From Bacteroidetes bacterium 43-16 (GTDB lineage: Bacteria > Bacteroidota > Bacteroidia > Chitinophagales > Chitinophagaceae), in contig MKTB01000003.1 of assembly GCA_001897525.1 (NCBI GenBank), positions 62,001-126,000 of the forward strand: a DNA stretch of 64,000 nt. The letters are read 5' to 3'. Position 1 is the first letter of the stretch. The number at the start of each line of letters is the position of its first letter. The notes beneath the pieces were generated by a model. It was not told where the DNA came from. It did no database searches and worked only from the letters and a program-made list of their open reading frames with translations. The translations under genes and the position numbers were made by a program. This document shows, one piece after another, positions 44,279-52,743 of the stretch.

Positions 44279-44300
44279 ATATTTTTCTGAGTCGTTCCGG

Positions 44301-45371
44301 TTAATTTAAAACAAACAAAACAACTGCTCCTGTCACTAACATATTTAATAAAGCTAAAGGAATTAATCCTAACCAGCCCAATTTTGTCACCTGGTCAAAG
44401 CGGAATCTTGGTAAAGTCCAGCGCACGAACATAAAGAACAAGATAAACCCGACTACTTTAGCCATTAATACCACTACACAAATCAATGAAAATATTCCGG
44501 CAGGTACTACCTGTGCTACCTGGTCCATCCATGGGAAATTATACCCGCCAAAGAACAAAGTGGCCAGGATGGCAGAGGATATAAACATATTGATATACTC
44601 TGCAAACAGGAACATACCCATTTTCATGGAAGAATATTCCAGCAGGAACCCTGTGTTCAATTCACTCTCACTCTCTGCCATATCAAATGGTGCACGATTC
44701 AGCTCGGCAAAAGTACAGGTCAGGAAAATGATAAAGCCTAAAGGTTGCTTGAAGAAATACCAGGTAAAATAGCCATCTGCCCAGAAGCCATGTTGCTGCG
44801 CCGTGATTTCTCTCAGGCTCATGGTGCCGGTCAGCATCACTAAAGCAATCAGGCTTAAGCCCAGTGCCAGCTCGTAGGAAATAGCCTGGGAAGCAGCCCT
44901 GATAGAGCTCAGCAAAGAAAATTTATTATTGGAAGCCCAGCCCCCGAGCATGATGCCATAGAGGCCCACACTCACTACCCCGAAAAAGTAGAGGATACCG
45001 ATATTGATATCTGCTACCTGCAGGGAAACGGCACGGGCACCATCAGCAGTCTGAATGATAAAATCCGGCCCCCAGGGGATGATCGCACTGGTTAATAAAG
45101 AAGTAAAGATAAATAAGGCAGGGGCCAGCATAAACAACCATTTGGTTGAATTATTAGGCACGATCTCTTCTTTAAAGAAGAGCTTACCACCATCTGCCAA
45201 AGGTTGCAATAAACCGAAAGGTCCTGCTCTCATGGGTCCTATACGGTCCTGCATGATACCGGCCACCTTACGCTCTGCCCAGGTTGCATATGCTGCCACA
45301 CCCATCGAAGCCAGGATAATGATCAGTATCAGTACTGTTTTTTCAATCAATAGAAATGTATCTATGTTCAT
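44301..45371 (-). CDS. nuoH: NADH-quinone oxidoreductase subunit H
   Basis: 356 residues with eight membrane helices. The quinone-channel motif RAPFDMAESESELNTGFLLEYSSMKMGMFLFAEY (in pieces) near residue 222 holds the conserved acidic residues; GPMRAGPFGLLQPLADGGKLFFKE near residue 44 is the cytosolic loop of the family. It forms part of the quinone site together with nuoB, nuoD and nuoI products. It follows nuoG by 29 bases. Confidence 0.95.
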   Translation of the reverse strand: MNIDTFLLIEKTVLILIIILASMGVAAYATWAERKVAGIMQDRIGPMRAGPFGLLQPLADGGKLFFKEEIVPNNSTKWLFMLAPALFIFTSLLTSAIIPWGPDFIIQTADGARAVSLQVADINIGILYFFGVVSVGLYGIMLGGWASNNKFSLLSSIRAASQAISYELALGLSLIALVMLTGTMSLREITAQQHGFWADGYFTWYFFKQPLGFIIFLTCTFAELNRAPFDMAESESELNTGFLLEYSSMKMGMFLFAEYINMFISSAILATLFFGGYNFPWMDQVAQVVPAGIFSLICVVVLMAKVVGFILFFMFVRWTLPRFRFDQVTKLGWLGLIPLALLNMLVTGAVVLFVLN

Positions 45372-45400
45372 TTTAAATTTCAGAATTTATGATGAGCGGC

Positions 45401-46531
45401 TTACCGGTCTTTAATATCGTTCTTAAAATCTGTGGAATGCGCCGGGCCGGCAATGCGGCTCAGGTGTACATTCGGGTTATCCACTTCACTTACTTTATGA
45501 ATATCTAAAGTATAGATCGGCTCTTTGCCAATCACTTTATCGATCAGTTTCTCACTTTTACCTGCATTACCCACCGTTCCGGCATAGTGTCCCTGCGCGA
45601 TAACCGATGTTCTCTGTATCTGGCTTGGTCCTTCAATGATCCAGTCTGCTGTATCTTTTTTCTCAAAACGGCATTCGTTACAGATCCATCCGGTCTCCCC
45701 ATTACTTGCAGTAGCTACTTCACCCCACTCATCTTTACGTGCGGTTACGCGGAACACTTCTTTACCACGCATCCACAGTCTTACCTCACCGCAACATTTA
45801 GGATTGGTACAATTCCTGTGCGCATCTACGGGCTTGGTAAACCATACCCGGTTTTTGAAGCGGAAGGTCTTATCCGTTAAAGCACCTACCGGGCATACAT
45901 CGATCACATTACCGATAAAGTCATGATCCAGTGCCTTGCTGATGCAAGTAGATATCCGTGCATGATCGCCCCTGTCCAATACACCATGCTCACGCTGCTC
46001 GGTCAGTTGCTCTGCGGTATATACACAACGGAAGCACATGATACAACGGTTCATGTGCAATTGGATATAAGGCCCCAGGTCTTCCGGGGCAAAGGTGCGA
46101 CGGGTAAACTCGGTACGGGTACCTTGCTTGCCCTGCTCATAGCTCAAGTCCTGTAAATGGCATTCACCGGCCTGGTCACATACCGGGCAATCCAAAGGAT
46201 GGTTCAGAAGAAGGAATTCAGTAACCCCTTCACGTGCATCTTTCACACGCTCAGAAGTCATGGATTTTACCTCCATACCGTCCATTACGCCGGTACGGCA
46301 ACTGGCTACCAGCTTAGGCATAGGGCGCGGATCTTTCTCAGACCCTTTGCTCACCTCTACCAGGCAGGTACGGCATTTACCCCCGCTACCCTCCAATTTG
46401 CTGTAATAGCACATGGTAATGGGTGCCACCTCTCCGCCGACCATACGGGCAGCCTCCAGGATGGTAGTACCATTGGGTACCTCCACCGTGATATTATCTA
46501 TCGTTACTTTTATGTTTGGTAATTCAGACAT
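45401..46531 (-). CDS. nuoG: Short NuoG-like FeS subunit of complex I
   Basis: 376 residues, much shorter than the 700-900 of Proteobacterial NuoG. It has the 2Fe-2S ferredoxin domain (TTILEAARMVGGEVAP, then CRTCLVEV), the HPLDCPVCDQAGECHLQD motif and a 4Fe-4S domain (NRCIMCFRCVYTAEQ, VIDVCPVGALTDK). A Cys-rich segment (CTNPKCCGE, WICNECRFEK) follows, but the large molybdopterin-type domain is missing. This short form is usual for Bacteroidota. It passes electrons from NuoF to NuoI. Between nuoF and this gene sits a foreign two-gene cassette. Confidence 0.9.
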   Translation of the reverse strand: MSELPNIKVTIDNITVEVPNGTTILEAARMVGGEVAPITMCYYSKLEGSGGKCRTCLVEVSKGSEKDPRPMPKLVASCRTGVMDGMEVKSMTSERVKDAREGVTEFLLLNHPLDCPVCDQAGECHLQDLSYEQGKQGTRTEFTRRTFAPEDLGPYIQLHMNRCIMCFRCVYTAEQLTEQREHGVLDRGDHARISTCISKALDHDFIGNVIDVCPVGALTDKTFRFKNRVWFTKPVDAHRNCTNPKCCGEVRLWMRGKEVFRVTARKDEWGEVATASNGETGWICNECRFEKKDTADWIIEGPSQIQRTSVIAQGHYAGTVGNAGKSEKLIDKVIGKEPIYTLDIHKVSEVDNPNVHLSRIAGPAHSTDFKNDIKDR

Positions 46532-46588
46532 TATTTCTACTCCTTTATTTCTTAATACAGCTTAACGGAAGCTTAGATTGCCACAAAA

Positions 46589-46597
46589 TTTGAATTA
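46589..46597. repeat. 9-bp direct repeat TTTGAATTA, right copy
   Basis: The TTTGAATTA here matches 48246-48254; together they bracket the two-gene cassette (about 1.65 kb). The neighbourhood is AT-rich, so chance is possible. Confidence 0.35.
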
Positions 46598-47122
46598 TAA
46601 TAATTCTTCCTTTACTTCATATTTGCTATTCTTAATCACATCTACCCATCTAATCAAAGTTTCTACACTATTACAATTTCTATCTTTCAACTCTCTAAAT
46701 AATTTTTTAAACCGCACATCTGACTGGGTTAAAATATTGCCAGTAATCTTCTTTAATGCTCCGGCCTGATCTGGCAAATCAAAATCAGACAGATTTATAT
46801 TCGCCTCTTGTGATGCTTTAATAATAAATGCTTCAATTGCCGGACTAATTTGAATCAAATAGTGTTTTTCACTATGATGCCTTAATAAAAACAAATCTCC
46901 GTTATAACTTCTAATTTCTTCAAATTCTTTCAAATAACTTATCTTCCTTTTATCCTTATCTATGATTCCAACCGCCACTCTTCCTTTATACTTACTCTGC
47001 ATAACTTTAGCGACATTATCACAACCCTTCTGATGATTGTATCTAGTAGCCGGAGGTACTAGGCTCTGAATCAAATTAGTGTCAATATAACATTCCGGTA
47101 TAACAGCTTCTGTTTCGACCAT
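46595..47122 (-). CDS. Small TOPRIM-like protein paired with the ATPase
   Basis: 175 residues, no signal peptide. The N-terminus reads VIPECYIDTNLIQ, with E10 and D14, and then GRVAVGIIDKDK with D55 and D57. A Glu early and a DxD about 45 residues later, with a hydrophobic strand before each, matches the metal-binding layout of TOPRIM nucleases. This is the partner seen with OLD-family, PARIS, AbiL and RloAB ATPases. The middle (FLLRHHSEKHYLIQISPAIEAFI) and end (RFKKLFRELKDRN) are unassigned. The gene starts 3 bases after the ATPase stop and is AT-rich compared with the flanking nuo genes. Assignment by motif only; DUF4435/RloB-like relatives are the best guess. Confidence 0.7.
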   Translation of the reverse strand: MVETEAVIPECYIDTNLIQSLVPPATRYNHQKGCDNVAKVMQSKYKGRVAVGIIDKDKRKISYLKEFEEIRSYNGDLFLLRHHSEKHYLIQISPAIEAFIIKASQEANINLSDFDLPDQAGALKKITGNILTQSDVRFKKLFRELKDRNCNSVETLIRWVDVIKNSKYEVKEELL

Positions 47123-47125
47123 AGA

Positions 47126-48229
47126 TTATATATAGCTTTCAATATTAAAAAACAAGTCTACTCCTGAATCATAAACATCTTTCAATTCTTCGTCAGATAA
47201 TCGTTTAATTTTAGTTTCTCCTTCATCATATCCGACTACATATACGCTTAATTCGTCTCTAGAATTTTCAAGAAATTCGTTCAAAACAAATGGACTATGG
47301 GTATTAATAAAAAATTGATTGGTTTTATTTTCAATTATATCATTCGTGAATAATTTTATATAAGGAGGAAACATATGAGATTCCGGCTCTTCAAACAATA
47401 AGCTAGTTGCTGTATTCGTTCTAATGGCAGCTTTATAAAATATAAGCCTTTGAATAGTATCTGCAATTTGATGAAAAGGAATTGTAAATACAGTATCATC
47501 TGTAAGTACTTTCATTGCTTTCATCTGATATCTATCCCCTTTTTCAAAAAACAGTTTTAATCCATAACCAGAAAGTATATCAACTAATTCCTTCCTTAAC
47601 TCTTCATTACTTGAAACAATAAAATATAAATTTTCTCCATAAGGATATGATAAAGACCGTTCAAAATTTGTTTTATCTTGCTTTACACTTTTAGCATACT
47701 CATATTTTCTAACTTTAAATTGTTGAAGATTTTCTTTAAAAAAATCATTAAATATATTATCTTCAGATAACCACTCACTTACCATTAACTGTGCCCTGGT
47801 ATCATTTTCAAAAATCACATCCCTTTCAACAAATTCATATTTATCAGTATGTAAATTATAGCGAAAAATGTTATTCCTGCCAGCGCTAGTTATATAAATA
47901 TCATTTTTGTCAATAACACTTTTAGCCTTTAGTTGTTTTTGGGTATAATAATTAATCTTAAACGATCTTGTGTCAAAATATTTAATTTCAATTTCCTCCT
48001 GGATATTCCCATCATAAAAAAGTTCAAAAAACTCCTCGACTCTAACTAATTGCCTTAATGTTGGTAATTGAGCAGAGTTTTGCAAAAGACCTAAAAATGA
48101 CAATGCTTCCAAAATATTGCTCTTACCTACATTAGGTGGACCAATGAATAAATTAATTCGATTACAGCCTTCAATTTTTTGATGCCGTATCGATTTAAAA
48201 TTGTTGATTTCAATATCTTTAAGATGCAT
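47126..48229 (-). CDS. OLD/AAA_15-like ATPase inserted in the nuo operon
   Basis: 367 residues from ATG 48229 (11 bases after the nuoF stop); an open frame to 48325 overlaps nuoF and is not credible. It starts KDIEINNFKSIRHQKIEGCNRINLF, as in SMC-like AAA_15/AAA_21 ATPases. The P-loop is GPPNVGKS (30-37). The Walker B with catalytic glutamate is LLFEEPE (277-283), and a switch His lies in NTHSP (His 311). A central insertion of roughly 200 residues is expected in OLD-type and PARIS AriA ATPases. The nuclease domain of full OLD proteins is missing, and the next gene appears to supply it. The gene is much richer in A+T than the nuo genes, suggesting transfer. No link to respiration is known. 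Confidence 0.82.
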   Translation of the reverse strand: MHLKDIEINNFKSIRHQKIEGCNRINLFIGPPNVGKSNILEALSFLGLLQNSAQLPTLRQLVRVEEFFELFYDGNIQEEIEIKYFDTRSFKINYYTQKQLKAKSVIDKNDIYITSAGRNNIFRYNLHTDKYEFVERDVIFENDTRAQLMVSEWLSEDNIFNDFFKENLQQFKVRKYEYAKSVKQDKTNFERSLSYPYGENLYFIVSSNEELRKELVDILSGYGLKLFFEKGDRYQMKAMKVLTDDTVFTIPFHQIADTIQRLIFYKAAIRTNTATSLLFEEPESHMFPPYIKLFTNDIIENKTNQFFINTHSPFVLNEFLENSRDELSVYVVGYDEGETKIKRLSDEELKDVYDSGVDLFFNIESYI

Positions 48230-48240
48230 TATCTGTCTTT

Positions 48241-49584
48241 TTAATTTTGAATTAATAACGGATCCGCGTAATGTGCCAATCCGAAATTCCGGGTCTGCGC
48301 CTCTTCGGGATGATCGATATGCCACTCGAACTCATCACGGAAGTGACGAATTGCTGCGGCTACCGGCCATGCTGCCGCATCACCTAAAGGACAGATGGTA
48401 TTCCCTTCTATCCTGCGCTGTATATCCCACAACAGGTCTATATCTTCTTTCTTGCCTTTCCCGTATTCGATATTCTTCAATATTTTATACATCCAGCCGG
48501 TCCCCTCTCTACAAGGCGAACATTGTCCGCAGCTCTCGTGGTTGTAGAAACGAGCCAGCGTCATAGTATGGCGTACCACACACTGATCTTCATCCAGGAC
48601 AATAAAACCACCCGAGCCTAACATAGTACCGGTTGCAAAACCACCGTCTGCTAAACTTTCGTAGTTCATCAAACGGGTTTCTCCTTTAATATTTTTCAGT
48701 AAAAGATTAGCAGGAACTATAGGTACGGATGAACCTCCCGGAATACAGGCTTTCATACGTTTCCCGTTCGGGATACCGCCACAATATTCATCACTGTAGA
48801 TAAACTCTTCTACAGAAAGATCAAAATCAATTTCGTAGACACCCGGCTTGTTCAGGTTACCACAGGCAGACATCAATTTGGTGCCTTTACTGTTACCTAC
48901 GCCTAAGTTACCATAAGCCTCTCCGCCCATCGCAATGATCGGGCCAACGGTAGCAATAGTCTCTACATTATTCACCACGGTAGGGCGCATCCATACCCCC
49001 TGCACCGCAGGGAATGGTGGCTTGATCCGTGGGTTTCCGCGCTTACCTTCCAATGATTCGATAAGGGCCGTTTCTTCACCGCAGATATAGGCACCGCCAC
49101 CGCGTTGCACATAGATCTCACAGTCGAAACCGGAACCTTTAATATTTTTACCCAGCCAGCCATTCGCTTTCGCTTCGGCAATAGCCTGCTCCAGGATATC
49201 GGGTATCCAGGCATATTCACCACGGATATAGATATAAGAAACATTAGAGCCCAGCGCAAAGCTGGAGATGATCATACCTTCGATAAAGAGATGCGGTAAG
49301 AATTCCATCAGGTAGCGATCCTTGAAAGTGCCCGGCTCTGATTCATCGGCATTACACACCAGGTGGCGTGGTACTCCTTCCGGTTTAGCCAGGAAACTCC
49401 ATTTAAGCCCCGTAGGGAAACCAGCTCCGCCGCGGCCTCTCAAACCACTTTTCTTCACCTCTTCCACAATCTCCTCAGGGGTCATCTTAAGTGCTTTGGC
49501 CACACATTCATAACCTCCGTTTTTCACCCAGGTATCATAGTACCGGATGCCTTCGATATGTGCTTTATCTAATAATAATTTCAT
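48241..49584 (-). CDS. nuoF: NADH-quinone oxidoreductase subunit F
   Basis: 447 residues from ATG 49584 (MKLLLDKAHIEG); a Met nine codons earlier comes from the AT-rich linker and is rejected. It shows the FMN site RGRGGAGFPTGLKW, the NADH site AYICGEETALIESLEGKRGNPR, and the 4Fe-4S N3 motif NHESCGQCSPCREGTGW. This is the NADH dehydrogenase head of complex I, with NuoE and NuoG. It follows the inserted SecD-head gene by 55 bases and ends 11 bases before the AAA ATPase start. Confidence 0.95.
   Translation of the reverse strand: MKLLLDKAHIEGIRYYDTWVKNGGYECVAKALKMTPEEIVEEVKKSGLRGRGGAGFPTGLKWSFLAKPEGVPRHLVCNADESEPGTFKDRYLMEFLPHLFIEGMIISSFALGSNVSYIYIRGEYAWIPDILEQAIAEAKANGWLGKNIKGSGFDCEIYVQRGGGAYICGEETALIESLEGKRGNPRIKPPFPAVQGVWMRPTVVNNVETIATVGPIIAMGGEAYGNLGVGNSKGTKLMSACGNLNKPGVYEIDFDLSVEEFIYSDEYCGGIPNGKRMKACIPGGSSVPIVPANLLLKNIKGETRLMNYESLADGGFATGTMLGSGGFIVLDEDQCVVRHTMTLARFYNHESCGQCSPCREGTGWMYKILKNIEYGKGKKEDIDLLWDIQRRIEGNTICPLGDAAAWPVAAAIRHFRDEFEWHIDHPEEAQTRNFGLAHYADPLLIQN
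48246..48254. repeat. 9-bp direct repeat TTTGAATTA, left copy
   Basis: This copy of the TTTGAATTA at 46589-46597 covers the last codons of nuoF. See the other copy for the possible target-site duplication. Confidence 0.35.
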
Positions 49585-49639
49585 TCTTATAATTAAAAAT
49601 TCAAAAGTCAAAAATCAAAATCTGAAATTTACCCTTTAA

Positions 49640-50464
49640 TTACTCTGTTATTTTTACGGCCTGCCGACTCCACAATTGCCAATCTTCTGTTTCATTTTCT
49701 TTCCAGATCTCCATAACGGCAAGCTTCATACTAAATGCCTGCCCTCTGTATTTCCCATCCACACGGATGATCCTGCTCACCCTGTAAAATCCGCCCTGCT
49801 TATCCTGCTCCTGGATGCTATGTTGCTCTATTTTATCATAGACAATCTTCTCTTTTTGCAGGTCGCTGATCACGTCTGATTTGGTCTGAAAATAAGCATT
49901 AGAATGTCCCATTATCAAGGACTCACCCAATACTTCATCCAGCATTCTATAATCTTTCTCCACTAAAGCATGATCCAGCTTACTGATCGCTTTCTTTACA
50001 TCATCTCCCGGCTCAACACTGCTTGTCTGATGCTTCTGCCGCAAAGCCGTCGCCAGCTTCTTTGCTTCTTCATAGGTAAAGCCACCGGTTATCTGCACCT
50101 CCCCTCCGGGAATTTCGCCTTGTACTACCGGTGCCGACAATAATCGGTTGCCAACAATGATCAAGATCTTTTTACCTATAGACTGCCTGGTAGCCACCGC
50201 AAACCTTTCCCGTCCTTCTTTGTCCAGTTTTACACTGATCGTTACCCCATACGGTGCAGCAGCATCAACTACAGACTTCACAATATGCCTGTTCGTGATG
50301 ATCGTATCTGCTTTGTTGTAGTACAACCATATTTGCGCAGTACTATCATAGATCTTCGCATTCCCCTTTTCTGCTTCACGAAACAAAGCCAGGGTTTGTG
50401 CGTTTAAAGTACCGGCACTCAGGCACAGCAGCATTAAGATCTTCAGCACGATACAATTCCTCAT
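49640..50464 (-). CDS. SecD-head plus DUF4440-like fusion protein
   Basis: 274 residues with a signal peptide (cleavage near residue 22, LNAQ). The first half after it, about residues 70-145, matches the SecD/SecF P1-head repeat: ISVKLDKEGRERFAVATRQSIGK, then LLSAPVVQGEIPGGEVQITGGFTYEEAKKLATAL (in pieces). The second half, from about residue 157 (DDVKKAISKLDHALVEKDYRMLDEVL), fits DUF4440/SnoaL-like NTF2 folds (VYDKIEQHSI, RVDGKYRGQ, EIWKEN). There are no membrane helices, so it is not a translocase. Function unknown; periplasmic ligand binding is a guess. It lies between nuoE and nuoF next to an NlpE-like lipoprotein gene, 12 bases away. Confidence 0.75.
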   Translation of the reverse strand: MRNCIVLKILMLLCLSAGTLNAQTLALFREAEKGNAKIYDSTAQIWLYYNKADTIITNRHIVKSVVDAAAPYGVTISVKLDKEGRERFAVATRQSIGKKILIIVGNRLLSAPVVQGEIPGGEVQITGGFTYEEAKKLATALRQKHQTSSVEPGDDVKKAISKLDHALVEKDYRMLDEVLGESLIMGHSNAYFQTKSDVISDLQKEKIVYDKIEQHSIQEQDKQGGFYRVSRIIRVDGKYRGQAFSMKLAVMEIWKENETEDWQLWSRQAVKITE

Positions 50465-50476
50465 TGTTCAAAAAAC

Positions 50477-50926
50477 TTATTGCTTCACAAACTGGTAATG
50501 ATTTTCGCCCGGTGCATCCAGGGGATTACCATCGGGTCCCAATTGTTTCAGCATATTCGACTGGATCTTATAATTTCTTATTTCTCCACCTTTATCGGTC
50601 AATTCTAAAATAGAATCTCTCATCACAAATCTTCCGCTATCTACCAAAGGCATTGAAAATGTGGTATCATTTTCCGGCCTGGTAGTGATCGCATAGGTAT
50701 TATCTTCGTTTAAGATAATACTGGTGATCATCGCATCACAGGATTCACAAGGCAAATGGCCTACATAAGTACCCATCAAAGCATCTTGTGTCAAGGGCTT
50801 ATCTGTAGTGACCGCAGTTTGCTCCTTCCCATTTCCCGCTCCGCTGTCTTTGGCATCCTGCTCTCCCCCACCTCCGCAAGCGGATAACAAAAGTATCATT
50901 CCTAAAGCAGTGATTAACCTTTTCAT
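50477..50926 (-). CDS. NlpE-like lipoprotein
   Basis: 149 residues. A lipobox gives Cys 17 (LLLSACGGG) after a signal peptide, and a Gly/Ala/Lys/Thr-rich spacer follows. The main part carries GTYVGHLPCESCDAMITSIILNEDNTY, which matches the NlpE N-terminal domain, whose CxxC senses copper and envelope stress in E. coli through Cpx. Bacteroidota homologues lack Cpx partners, so the job here is unknown. It follows nuoE by 38 bases and the next gene by 12; all are on one transcript by spacing. Confidence 0.85.
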   Translation of the reverse strand: MKRLITALGMILLLSACGGGGEQDAKDSGAGNGKEQTAVTTDKPLTQDALMGTYVGHLPCESCDAMITSIILNEDNTYAITTRPENDTTFSMPLVDSGRFVMRDSILELTDKGGEIRNYKIQSNMLKQLGPDGNPLDAPGENHYQFVKQ

Positions 50927-50964
50927 GTTTTTTTATTTACTTAAATATAAAGTATTTAATCCTT

Positions 50965-51459
50965 TCAGACGGTGGCTGCCATTCTTAATTCGTCCAGCAG
51001 TTTATCTACTTTTTCGATTGTCAGGTGCTCTTTATAGAACTTGCCCAACTGCATCATAGGTGCATAGCCACAAGCCCCCAAACATTCTGCAGGTTTTAAA
51101 GTGAATAAACCATCTCCTGTGGTCTCTCCTTCTTTAATGCCTAATTTCTGTTTGATATGCTCTATGATCTGGTCACTGCCACATAACATACAGGGACCGG
51201 TACGGCACACTTCCAGTACATATTTGCCCACAGGCTTCATATTGAACATGGTGTAAAAAGTAGCTACTTCATACACTTCAATAGGATTAATGGACAGTAA
51301 AGAAGCCACATAATCCATTACCGGAACGTCCAGCCAGCCTCCGAATGTTTCCTGAGCCAGGTGCAGCAAAGGGATTAAAGCACTTTTCTGCTTCCCTTCC
51401 GGGTAGCGGGCGATGATCTCTGCTACTTTATCTAATTTTTCTTGCGAAAACTGTATCAT
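50965..51459 (-). CDS. nuoE: NADH-quinone oxidoreductase subunit E
   Basis: 164 residues from ATG 51459 (MIQFSQEKLDKVAEII); six upstream codons are AT-rich linker. Thioredoxin-like fold with a 2Fe-2S cluster: CRTGPCMLCGS and ECLGACGYAPM supply four cysteines. It belongs to the NADH-oxidising head with NuoF. It follows nuoD by 41 bases. Two non-nuo genes separate it from nuoF, which is unusual because E and F are almost always adjacent. Confidence 0.94.
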   Translation of the reverse strand: MIQFSQEKLDKVAEIIARYPEGKQKSALIPLLHLAQETFGGWLDVPVMDYVASLLSINPIEVYEVATFYTMFNMKPVGKYVLEVCRTGPCMLCGSDQIIEHIKQKLGIKEGETTGDGLFTLKPAECLGACGYAPMMQLGKFYKEHLTIEKVDKLLDELRMAATV

Positions 51460-51500
51460 TTTTAATTCAAAATTCAAAATTCAAAATTGCCCTCCTCTCA

Positions 51501-52718
51501 TTAAGCGTCCAGCTCACCTGCAATAACGTTGATCGAACTGAGTGTTACGATCGCATCACTGAATAATCCTCCTGCGACCAGTTCATTAAAGGCCTGGTAA
51601 TAAATAAAGCAAGGTCTCCTGAAATGTAAACGGTAAGGCGTACGCCCGCCGTCACTGATCAGATAATAACCCAGCTCACCATTACCCCCTTCTACAGCAT
51701 GGTACACTTCGCCCGGCGGCAGATCCGTCTCGCCCATCACTATCTTAAAGTGATAGATCAATGCCTCCATCTTGGAGTACACATCAGCCTTCTCCGGTAA
51801 ATAAAACTCCGGGGCATCGGCATGGAACACCGAATCATCCAGGCCTTTCAATTTCTCTAATGCCTGCTGGATGATGCCATAACTCTCCCACATTTCTATA
51901 TTACGTACCAGGTACCTGTCGTAAGTATCCCCGGTGGTGCCCACCGGAATTTTGAAATCAAATTCATTATAACGGCTGTATGGCTGGGCCACACGCACAT
52001 CATAATCCACACCGGAAGCCCTCAGGTTAGGACCTGTAAAGCTCCAGTTTAAAGCACGCTCGGCACTGATCGCACCTGCCCCGATACAGCGGTCCATAAA
52101 GATCCGGTTGCGGGTGAGCAATGATTCAAACTCCTTGAGTACAGCAGGGAAAGTATCCATGAAATCCTGGAGTTTTTTCCAGGTTTCATCGGTGAAATTA
52201 CGTTCAAAGCCCCCTATCCTGCCCATATTGGTCGTCAGGCGGGAGCCACAAATGCTTTCAAAAATATCGTAGATACGCTCACGCCATTGGAAGACATAAG
52301 TAAAGGGCGTTAAAGCACCTGTATCCACACCGATTACCGAATTACAGATCAGGTGATCCCCGATACGGGCCAGCTCCATTACGATAACGCGCAGGTAGTC
52401 TACGCGCGCCGGTAATTCGAGTCCCACCAGTTTCTCTACCGTCATATGCCAACCCATGTTATTAATGGGGGCAGAGCAGTAGTTCAGCCGGTCGGTCAAT
52501 GTGGTCACCTGGCTGTAAGGTCTTCTTTCTGCAATTTTTTCAAATGCCCTGTGAATGTACCCTACAGTCATTTCTGTATTCATCACCCGCTCACCGTCAA
52601 TCTCCATAATATTCTGGAAGATACCATGCGTAGCCGGGTGCGTAGGCCCCAGGTTAATGGTAGTGGTCTCCTTCTCTATGGAGTTTTCTGCAAGCTTTAT
52701 ATGTTGCTTTTCAACCAT
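51501..52718 (-). CDS. nuoD: NADH-quinone oxidoreductase subunit D
   Basis: 405 residues of the 49-kDa subunit, related to NiFe hydrogenase large subunits. It opens INLGPTHPATHGIFQ, then YIHRAFEKIAERRPY, LARIGDHLICNSVIGVDTGA near residue 112, and the C-terminal PYRLHFRRPCFIYYQAF. It forms the quinone-reduction site with NuoB. Separate from nuoC here, unlike the fused form in E. coli. It follows nuoC by 25 bases. Confidence 0.95.
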   Translation of the reverse strand: MVEKQHIKLAENSIEKETTTINLGPTHPATHGIFQNIMEIDGERVMNTEMTVGYIHRAFEKIAERRPYSQVTTLTDRLNYCSAPINNMGWHMTVEKLVGLELPARVDYLRVIVMELARIGDHLICNSVIGVDTGALTPFTYVFQWRERIYDIFESICGSRLTTNMGRIGGFERNFTDETWKKLQDFMDTFPAVLKEFESLLTRNRIFMDRCIGAGAISAERALNWSFTGPNLRASGVDYDVRVAQPYSRYNEFDFKIPVGTTGDTYDRYLVRNIEMWESYGIIQQALEKLKGLDDSVFHADAPEFYLPEKADVYSKMEALIYHFKIVMGETDLPPGEVYHAVEGGNGELGYYLISDGGRTPYRLHFRRPCFIYYQAFNELVAGGLFSDAIVTLSSINVIAGELDA

Positions 52719-52743
52719 AATGTTGAAATTTCATTTTTAAAAG

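Noticed and set aside
49585-49611. N-terminal extension of NuoF (9 codons) and, similarly, 6 codons before NuoE at 51460-51477
   Set aside because: Both derive from aattcaaaa-type linkers and do not match family starts.
51460-51490. Tandem aattcaaa repeats as a CRISPR or VNTR
   Set aside because: Units are very short and AT-only, without spacers or cas genes; they fit linker repeats.
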